A stretch of 64,000 bases of DNA, taken from the NCBI RefSeq assembly GCF_000006445.2, contig NC_006045.2, positions 496,001 through 560,000 of the forward strand, in the 5' to 3' direction. The DNA is from Debaryomyces hansenii CBS767 (Eukaryota; Ascomycota; Pichiomycetes; Serinales; Debaryomycetaceae). Of the stretch, positions 57,449 to 64,000 are shown in pieces. The translations under genes and the position numbers were made by a program. Every line of letters begins with the position of its first letter. The stretch's first letter is position 1. The notes below the pieces were generated by a model. That model searched no databases. It saw only the letters and a program-made list of their open reading frames with translations, and was not told the DNA's origin.

Positions 57449-59179
57449 CTAAATTAACATGCTGTGCCTTCTGTTTTCATATGTTCTCTTCTCCACCTTG
57501 GTACTACCTTGTTTACGCTTCTTGTATGTTTTTGGTGGCTTGTAGACGTCGTCGAAATCGAAGATAGACGGATCATTCTTCTCATCTCTCTCTATCTGGA
57601 TTTCCATCTTAGATTGAACTACTTTGTCAGTCTCATTATTTAAGTCTTGAACGACATTGGTATTAAGCGCTTTGACCTTGGAATCTGCATTTTCTTTCCG
57701 AGAGTTGGTTTTATTATTGTTGGCAAGCGTAACATTACCTAATGGTTGGCGCTTTGATCTCTTGGAAGAATTATTTTCCGTATTATCATTGCCTTTAGTT
57801 CTCTTTCGCTCATTATGCGATTGAGATTCTTCCTTAATATATGAGTCAGCAGAAGGTTCCTCCTCATCGGGGACAATAACTGCATCAACAAATTTTTCCG
57901 ATTGTCGTCTCATTTTCTTCGATAATGAAGGCCATTTATAACTAACAGGTTTTCTGCTACGACTAGGTCTTCTGCTCCCTCCTTGGCCCTCTTCTTGACC
58001 TTCCTCTTGATCTTCCTCTTGATCTTCCTCTTGTACCTCTTCTTGGGCATCCTCCTGGGTATCCTCTTTTAAGGCATCCTCTTGACGCACCTCTTGAGGC
58101 ACCTCTTCCTTAATTGGAGGGTCATCTTGAGCAATTACCAGCTGTTTTTGGGCTGCTTTTCCTGTTATCTTTGTTCGTCTTGAATTCTTTTTATTACTCA
58201 AAATATCTATCCCATCATTATTTTTATCTTTATCATTGTATACGTCAAACATGCGAGACTCTTTTGATTGAATCTTTCTATTGGCGGTTGAAAGCTTCTG
58301 AGGAAGCTTCTGAGGAAATTCTATTACCTCGGTATCTTGTTTTCCAGCTTTTTTGAGTTCATGAACCTTAATATTGTGCATTGGAGAAGTATTTTCCAGC
58401 CCTTCAAGGAGAACATTGCTTACAGAACTATCTTTAACAGGATCAATTTTATCTTCTTCCCTCATTTCAACAGAATTGCTTTCCCTCTCTTCAATAGAAT
58501 CTCTTTCAGTTACAGTCGGCTGCCTGCTTCCTTTATCAGCCGTATGCAAATATAGATGGGATTTAGGCAAAGTGAACGAGTCATCCTTCAATGGCTGTGC
58601 TAATGGCCTAGTATTAAATAAAAACGGACTATTCCCTATCTCCGCTACTTCTTCTATAGGCGTAGATGTAGCTGAGGGAGCTTCATCAACGAAATTCTTG
58701 AAAACGTCTAACCGGGGATTTTCGGGTATACCTTCATTCATCCTCACCCCTTTAAGCATCTCAAATATTTCGCTGAATTTATGCATTAACCCCGTTTCCA
58801 AGTTTACAAGTTTCGATTCTAATTGTTTTTTCAATTCTGTATCTTTGTACGTCCTTCTCTTCCTCAATAACATATTCTCATTTATCAAATCACTCACTTT
58901 AGCCTCCATTTCTGATATTCTGAGCATCATTAAAGAGTTGTTTTTGGCTAGCGATTTATTCTGAAGTGTGTACTTCTTCCTGATCAACTCTATATTCTTG
59001 TGTTGCTCCTGTTTATTTTTCAATCCCTTGTTATTTATCGGCTCTTGTGTTATTTCATGATCTGAGAATGATGAAGCAGCCGGATTGTGCTCATCATAAC
59101 CCTTGGTTTCTTTCTTTGATTGAATCTTTGAGCTCGCTAGGTCCACTAGAGACTGTGAGCTCACAGATGGTCTTGCCAT
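57449..59179 (-). CDS. SGO1: Shugoshin
   Basis: The protein is 576 aa. The N-terminal coiled coil at about 55-145 (NNSLMMLRISEMEAKVSDLI) is the shugoshin dimer that holds PP2A. The SGO motif at about 402-426 reads GSRRPSRSRKPVSYKWPSLS followed by KKMRR, the basic element that binds histone H2A phosphorylated by Bub1. Between them are disordered sequence and an acidic QE-rich repeat (about 355-400; EEVQEEDQEEDQEEGQEEGQ). It protects centromeric cohesin and senses tension. It shares a 198-bp divergent promoter with DAD2. Confidence 0.92.
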   Translation of the reverse strand: MARPSVSSQSLVDLASSKIQSKKETKGYDEHNPAASSFSDHEITQEPINNKGLKNKQEQHKNIELIRKKYTLQNKSLAKNNSLMMLRISEMEAKVSDLINENMLLRKRRTYKDTELKKQLESKLVNLETGLMHKFSEIFEMLKGVRMNEGIPENPRLDVFKNFVDEAPSATSTPIEEVAEIGNSPFLFNTRPLAQPLKDDSFTLPKSHLYLHTADKGSRQPTVTERDSIEERESNSVEMREEDKIDPVKDSSVSNVLLEGLENTSPMHNIKVHELKKAGKQDTEVIEFPQKLPQKLSTANRKIQSKESRMFDVYNDKDKNNDGIDILSNKKNSRRTKITGKAAQKQLVIAQDDPPIKEEVPQEVRQEDALKEDTQEDAQEEVQEEDQEEDQEEGQEEGQGGSRRPSRSRKPVSYKWPSLSKKMRRQSEKFVDAVIVPDEEEPSADSYIKEESQSHNERKRTKGNDNTENNSSKRSKRQPLGNVTLANNNKTNSRKENADSKVKALNTNVVQDLNNETDKVVQSKMEIQIERDEKNDPSIFDFDDVYKPPKTYKKRKQGSTKVEKRTYENRRHSMLI

Positions 59180-59377
59180 GATGCTTTTTCAGGTATATAT
59201 AAGGAAATTTAATACTCTTACTACATGTATTTGTTATGATAGTTTACAAATAGTGATTTTATAAAAACATACATCACGTGCATATCCGCGTCTCTTATTT
59301 TGGTTTTATAGAGATGTAGCTCATAAGAATCACCATAATCTATATTTTTCCTAAATATATATGGATCCAAACAGAAA
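59180..59377. promoter_or_regulatory. Bidirectional SGO1/DAD2 promoter with CACGTG
   Basis: Only 198 bp separate the two start codons. A CACGTG lies at 59275-59280, almost in the middle, and a CCGCGTC close by at 59287 resembles half of an MCB. Confidence 0.6.
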
Positions 59378-59399
59378 ATGGATCGACGTACTGTTTTAA
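59361..59399 (+). other. Upstream ORF overlapping the DAD2 start
   Basis: An ATG at 59361 opens a 12-codon frame (MDPNRKWIDVLF, stop TAA at 59397-59399) that overlaps the DAD2 ATG at 59378 in another frame. If it lies in the mRNA leader, ribosomes would have to bypass it to make Dad2. Confidence 0.55.
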
Positions 59400-59827
59400 A
59401 ATCAACTCATATACAGCAGAAGATTGCTGAAAAAAAAGCAGAGTTGGAGAACTTGAATGAAATTAAAAAATTCACATCTATTTTAACAAATCAATTGGAT
59501 GAACTAGAGAATAAATTGGATTATATGGCAGAAGGTACAGAAAGTGTTGCATTGGTTTTATCTAATTGGCAAAATGTGGTGAAGTCCGTGTCGTTGGCAT
59601 CCCTAGGATTGTTGAAATATAGTGAGAAGGATTATGAGACTGGAGCACCTCTACCTGAATGTCTCGTGCGTATAAAGCTTGATAAAGATGACAATGTTGG
59701 TGAAGAAATACAAGAAAAGGAAGAGATGGAGACAGACGACTACATACTGGATCAGCAGGCTGAAGAGAGTGAAAATATAAACGAGGAAGAGGATAGACAA
59801 GAAGTGCAGACTTCCTATACAGATTAA
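59378..59827 (+). CDS. DAD2: DASH/Dam1 complex subunit Dad2
   Basis: The protein is 149 aa. The first 60 residues are helical (HIQQKIAEKKAELENLNEI; LTNQLDELENKLDYMAEG), followed by the family signature SVALVLSNWQNVVKSVSLAS and GLLKYSEKDYETGAPLPECL. The C-terminal 45 residues are Glu/Asp-rich. The Dam1/DASH ring couples kinetochores to microtubules. Length is like S. cerevisiae Dad2 (133 aa). An overlapping upstream ORF may lower its translation. Confidence 0.93.
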   Translation: MDRRTVLKSTHIQQKIAEKKAELENLNEIKKFTSILTNQLDELENKLDYMAEGTESVALVLSNWQNVVKSVSLASLGLLKYSEKDYETGAPLPECLVRIKLDKDDNVGEEIQEKEEMETDDYILDQQAEESENINEEEDRQEVQTSYTD

Positions 59828-59905
59828 TGGAATGCATTATTACAATTTGTAATTATGGAATTAGGAATAAAAATATACATTATTATAGGCGTATGCCACA
59901 AATAT

Positions 59906-62900
59906 CTATTTAGAATCAGGATTTTTAAGCATCCCAGTAGAGTTGTTCTTAACTTCTTGTTTGATGGACATAATCCAGGTTTTAAGGTCATATTTAGCAA
60001 TATATGATTGCAATGTATCCAAATACCTAGCATTGAGGCTTTGAATTAGCTCTGTCTCTCTGTCATCATCAAGACTTTCGGTGTAACGCAATAAAAGTTC
60101 ATCCAATTCATTCAAAAGTTCGCTTTTCGCACCGAGAGACGAAATTGTCTTGTACAAGATAGAGTCGTGAATCTTTTGTTTGGTATACTCGTCTGTTTTA
60201 TTCTCTGTCTTTGCCAAAGTCGACCAATCGTCGGTCGAAGTAAGTAACCTTAACCAAATCATTCTGGATTGAAGTTTATATTCATGTTCGTTAGTGATTA
60301 ATGATGCTACCTTCAACGCATTAGAAAAGCCATTCACAAATCCAGAATATTGCTTGATTAAAGTCAACAAGGTTATTAATTGCGTGGGTGTTAAAGGCCT
60401 GTTTTCTAAAAATTGTTGGAAAAATGGTTCTATCAACTTCTTGGAAGTATTGAGATCAAGTGAATCATTTATAAAATTCTTTAGAACATAATCCAAATTT
60501 AAAAGACCTTTCTGTCCGGAAACGAAACTCAACAACTCCAGGTAAAGATGTTTTTGAATCCTGATGAGAATTAAGTTATTTTCTGCATCGTACAACAACT
60601 CTTCTAGTTTAGGGTTATCGGTCATATCATCAGAATTTTTAGATGCAATAGCTGATAATTTAGCAAGAGAATATTTCAATTCTATATTTTCTTGGAAATC
60701 TTCATTCTTAGAACGAGCAGAGTCGATTAAAGTTTCTGCTCCTTGAACAAATTTTTTGTCCATGAGGTTACGAATCCAAGAAATTTCTGACGTCTTTTTA
60801 CTATTCTTGGAAAAATATTCTTCAACATAATGATTATAATTCTCAAAGCCAACTAAAAGGGATTGGATATTATCGTTCTTTATATAGGAATCAAATAGAT
60901 TAGATGCAAACTCGTATTGAAACTTTTCAAAATAATAGGAATATCTGTTCAACAAAACTTTATATTCCTGGCTATTTTCTCCATACCTTTCATTAATGGC
61001 GGATTTTTCAGCTTCCAAAATCTGCGCTAATGAAGATAAATCATGATACTTCTCGGCTATATCAATGGCCTCCTTGTCCAACCCACGTTTTATTAACGCA
61101 TCAATCCATTCAAACTTTCGCGATTTATACCATCTTATATATTCCCTGAGTTGGTCGCTGGTGCCTTCTTGTTCTTGCATAAACTTAATAGCATTTGTCA
61201 CAAAATAATATAAAATCTCACAAGATTGAATTAATATGGAGCGTGTCTGCTGGGTTGAAATATATTCATGATCTTTATTATTATTGCAATACGCTTTGCT
61301 AAAGACTTCTTCAATTCTTAATAGTAAAGATGTTTCAAAAATCCATAACTTATAACGTGGAATGTCGCTTCCAATGATGTAACGTGAATCGTTCTCAAAT
61401 ACTCCATCATGCATCGTTTTAACAATCAAATTTAAGATATTTGTTAAGGAGTAATCAATTTGTATCAATTTTTCGATAAATGTAGTTAAAACTTGATTAA
61501 TTGATGATAATCCTTGGCTGAAAAATTTACGAATAAGATCTTCATCCTTCGAATATTTTACCGCATCAACTTCAAGGATAGACTCTCTAAAAACTCCTGT
61601 TAATTTTTCTGTGGTTCCGGGTTCCTCACTAATAAATACCCATAGATTTAGAGCAACTTCAGTTTTTTCCAAATATTCAGTGATTTGTGGACCAATATCG
61701 CGCCAAAGTGGCATAAAATTCCGTTTTGTATAATCTATCAAACCATGGTATAGTTTCGATTTCATCGATAAGAAATCCTTAATAGAGGGCAAGAATACAG
61801 GTAAGTATGGGGATGTAGAGTCCAAAATTTCATCTAAAACTTTCTTAAGAGCTTTGATAACTATATCACTTGAATATTCCTCGTTAATATCAAACTCTAT
61901 GGCGGAAGATTTAGAATAAAATATTGCTTGTTCTATATGTGACTTTGTAATCTGAATAGGGTCAACAACATCTACGTCATCTATTTCCATATCATTATCC
62001 GATATTTCTGGAAATCTCTCAATGCGTATTACACCAGAATTACTTGTCAACAAAATAACAGCTGGGTTGGTATTAGTTGATCTGTTTTCATATCCCTGTC
62101 CTATCACTTGTACGTTTGATTTTAACTTCACTATATCTTCCCATCTAGGTTTATAATATTGAACTGTGCCCTTTGATTCAATATATGATGTATTGATATC
62201 TGTTAGAATAACCGAATTATCGAACGTAATAAATGCAGTCTTACCCAGATTTGGAACATATAATTTTGGTTTATTATTTGAAGAAATAATTAAATTAGGG
62301 TCGTACCTAATTAATTTATGGGATCCATAAAATAGAACACCAGTTTCATCAATTTTCATGGTTACTAATAATAAGTTCTTGCCTTCATTATCGCGATATG
62401 CTTCATCAATAAGGCATAATCCCAAGTATATATTATGAAGTTCTTGCGATTCCAAGGGCCATAAATCCAAAAATTTTGTATTCAAACTAGAACCAGGAAG
62501 AAAGCCATCAATGCTGTTTTCTAAGTACACTCCTAAATTTTGTTTCAAAGTCTTTTTCTTTTCAATGTATGGAATTGCATTTGCAGAAAACAATTGATAT
62601 GAAAAAAGGTTAAATCCCCCAACAGAGTCTTGAATAATAATCTGTTGTGTCATGCCATGATTTGCGATTTTACCCGATTTTATACTCACGATTTCATCTT
62701 TCACATTCCCATTATGGTCGTCATTTTTACTGAACCCATTAAAGATAGACGAGAGAAGTCCACCCGAGTGTGATGGCCCTAAGAGTTCAATATATGATAA
62801 CTGTGGTTTACTCTTAAAATCTCTTAACGATATCAATACACATCTTTTCCATGATGTAGCAATCACGATACCTGCTGGCTCGACATTTTCGGCTAAAGTT

Positions 62901-63427
62901 ACGTACTCCCCTTTACTGCTATTTAATGGAATTGTCAACTCCAATAACTTATTGTTAATTAATCCCAACGCCGGTGCATGTTGCACACTTTCGTAAAATT
63001 TCACTAATCCTGATGAAGAATCAATAATTACTAACCCTGGATCTTGGCTTGTTCCACTCGAAGGGCGAGTTAGTATACCTAATGGCAATAACGAATATGA
63101 ACTAGGATCTAATGGAAACTGAATTGACAAAGGAGATGGATCAGTAGAATTATAATTCCAAACATGAATTGCCTTCTCATTAATAACAAGTGCATAATTG
63201 GATGCATTGTCTGAATATCCATTTAATAAATTGTCTGAAGAGTCTGATTCTAATACTGCTGGTAAGGCTGGTAGCCGAGAAACACAATACTTCTTATTCT
63301 TTGTCAATTCAAACACAGACTTACTGCTCCCTTCTGCCGGCTCATTAGACGTAGATGAGCCATTATCTGCAGCCGGAGAACGACTTGATTGCCTTGGCTT
63401 GAATATAGATCCCTGAGTGAAAGACAT
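59906..63427 (-). CDS. NUP133: Nucleoporin Nup133
   Basis: The protein is 1173 aa. The first 45 residues are Ser-rich and disordered. A seven-bladed beta-propeller follows at about 50-480 (YALVINEKAIHVWNYNST; GIVIATSWKRCVLISLRDF). Then comes the long alpha-helical C-terminal domain (WIDALIKRGLDKEAIDIAEK; YSYYFEKFQYEFASNLFDS) that binds Nup84. Length matches S. cerevisiae Nup133 (1157 aa). It forms the outer-ring Y complex of the nuclear pore. Confidence 0.93.
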   Translation of the reverse strand: MSFTQGSIFKPRQSSRSPAADNGSSTSNEPAEGSSKSVFELTKNKKYCVSRLPALPAVLESDSSDNLLNGYSDNASNYALVINEKAIHVWNYNSTDPSPLSIQFPLDPSSYSLLPLGILTRPSSGTSQDPGLVIIDSSSGLVKFYESVQHAPALGLINNKLLELTIPLNSSKGEYVTLAENVEPAGIVIATSWKRCVLISLRDFKSKPQLSYIELLGPSHSGGLLSSIFNGFSKNDDHNGNVKDEIVSIKSGKIANHGMTQQIIIQDSVGGFNLFSYQLFSANAIPYIEKKKTLKQNLGVYLENSIDGFLPGSSLNTKFLDLWPLESQELHNIYLGLCLIDEAYRDNEGKNLLLVTMKIDETGVLFYGSHKLIRYDPNLIISSNNKPKLYVPNLGKTAFITFDNSVILTDINTSYIESKGTVQYYKPRWEDIVKLKSNVQVIGQGYENRSTNTNPAVILLTSNSGVIRIERFPEISDNDMEIDDVDVVDPIQITKSHIEQAIFYSKSSAIEFDINEEYSSDIVIKALKKVLDEILDSTSPYLPVFLPSIKDFLSMKSKLYHGLIDYTKRNFMPLWRDIGPQITEYLEKTEVALNLWVFISEEPGTTEKLTGVFRESILEVDAVKYSKDEDLIRKFFSQGLSSINQVLTTFIEKLIQIDYSLTNILNLIVKTMHDGVFENDSRYIIGSDIPRYKLWIFETSLLLRIEEVFSKAYCNNNKDHEYISTQQTRSILIQSCEILYYFVTNAIKFMQEQEGTSDQLREYIRWYKSRKFEWIDALIKRGLDKEAIDIAEKYHDLSSLAQILEAEKSAINERYGENSQEYKVLLNRYSYYFEKFQYEFASNLFDSYIKNDNIQSLLVGFENYNHYVEEYFSKNSKKTSEISWIRNLMDKKFVQGAETLIDSARSKNEDFQENIELKYSLAKLSAIASKNSDDMTDNPKLEELLYDAENNLILIRIQKHLYLELLSFVSGQKGLLNLDYVLKNFINDSLDLNTSKKLIEPFFQQFLENRPLTPTQLITLLTLIKQYSGFVNGFSNALKVASLITNEHEYKLQSRMIWLRLLTSTDDWSTLAKTENKTDEYTKQKIHDSILYKTISSLGAKSELLNELDELLLRYTESLDDDRETELIQSLNARYLDTLQSYIAKYDLKTWIMSIKQEVKNNSTGMLKNPDSK

Positions 63428-63746
63428 TGAAGAATTTCTATACAGTAGTATGTGCTAATTGCAAGCTCTTAAAGATCAGTTTGTTTTCATTTACTAAGTT
63501 TTCAATATGCGATGAAATTTTTGATTATATAAACAAGATTGGTATCTTACATAATATTTATCGATGTCTAGTACGTAGAATATTCATTTATTCCATATAT
63601 ATTCCATATAAATTACTCTATCTGGATGATTATATCTTTGGCAAGCATATGAAAATACACTGCTAACTGATTTGAAGCAATTAACGGTATGTTAACGTAA
63701 TCACTCAATTATAATGTACAAATTTTATTCAAAATAATGGTCGAGA
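63428..63746. other. Intergenic, NUP133 promoter
   Basis: This 319-bp AT-rich gap contains a short duplicated TTCCATATA near 63590-63610. It has no gene. Confidence 0.5.
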
Positions 63747-64000
63747 TTAAACTTTTTGTCTCTTAGATTCAGGTTCCTCTTCAGCTGAAAGGAAGTCTTC
63801 GTCTTCATTGTCAAAGTCATCTTGATCGTATTTAGCTTTCAAACCCTTCATCTTTCTAGTTTGTAATCTACCTAAATCTTGCTTACCAACATGAATTTGA
63901 GCAACCTTATCACCCATAAAATCAGTACTAACGTTCTTCTTTTGCTTAGGTTGTAATTGTTTTGGTACAGCGTATGCTTCCTTCTCAACTTCTGGTGGAG
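63747..64000 (-). CDS. RPF2: Ribosome production factor 2 (Rpf2), C-terminal end (cut by window edge)
   Basis: The last 84 codons are visible, ending at a TAA (63747-63749, minus strand). The sequence includes KNVSTDFMGDKVAQIHVGKQ followed by DLGRLQTRKMKGLK, which is the invariant C-terminal block of Rpf2 in yeast and human. An acidic, Lys/Arg-capped tail follows (EPESKRQKV). Rpf2 with Rrs1 brings the 5S RNP into pre-60S particles. The Brix domain itself is outside the window. Confidence 0.88.
   Translation of the reverse strand, partial: PPEVEKEAYAVPKQLQPKQKKNVSTDFMGDKVAQIHVGKQDLGRLQTRKMKGLKAKYDQDDFDNEDEDFLSAEEEPESKRQKV

Noticed and set aside
58374..58964. 196-codon plus-strand ORF opposite SGO1
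   Set aside because: It is a mirror of the SGO1 coding strand, with a composition expected from antisense reading. SGO1 has real domains.

Overview
The window is 64 kb of nuclear DNA from a budding yeast. Genes are densely packed and almost all intronless, intergenic DNA is AT-rich, and the one intron I can define has a GTATGT donor and a TACTAAC branch site. Nearly every gene has a recognisable Saccharomyces/Candida counterpart. Several match CUG-clade relatives best from memory: ETR1 with the Candida tropicalis Etr proteins, and a 65-residue HSP12 like Candida WH11. I therefore infer a Debaryomyces-like member of the CUG-Ser clade. If so, in-frame CTG codons should be read as serine. The species itself cannot be proved from the sequence alone.

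Region 1 (1-30 kb) is ordinary housekeeping territory: KAP104 (5' part only), BUD14, FTH1, NPC2, a VSB1-type SulP/STAS transporter, an unrecognised Ser-rich protein, CDC7, MRPS35 (mS45, spliced), a p24 cargo receptor, RPC40, a DUF1746 membrane protein, a tiny LisH protein, a class III aminotransferase, UTP22, ERG7, allantoinase DAL1 with a large internal insertion, and the mitochondrial enoyl reductase ETR1.

Region 2 (30.4-44.8 kb) is the accessory part. It begins with a broken Mpv17/PMP22-family gene. A tandem array of MFS sugar-porter genes on the minus strand follows: one 5'-truncated pseudogene and three intact copies (648-649 aa) that are mosaics of one another. A block of about 1.8 kb carrying a small secreted four-cysteine protein lies where the 5' half of the pseudogene should be. 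A relic of the array's own promoter sits just upstream of that secreted-protein gene. Long, partly homologous intergenic regions separate the copies and contain shared promoter blocks, a C16 tract, a 19-bp tandem repeat and two CGG-N6-CGG motifs.

Region 3 (44.9-64 kb) is conserved again: GLO3, TIM44, BNA4, a Gyp5/Gyl1-like TBC protein, ULP2, a hotdog-fold protein, HSP12/WH11, CDC21, SGO1, DAD2, NUP133 and the 3' end of RPF2. Several promoters carry textbook sites: an MCB box before CDC21, an STRE before HSP12, GATAAG sites before DAL1, and a CACGTG in the short bidirectional SGO1-DAD2 promoter.

There are no rRNA or tRNA genes, CRISPR arrays or intact transposons that I could support. The most unusual content is the mosaic transporter array with its interrupted copy and secreted-protein gene. 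It looks like a fast-evolving adaptive locus rather than a proven new system.
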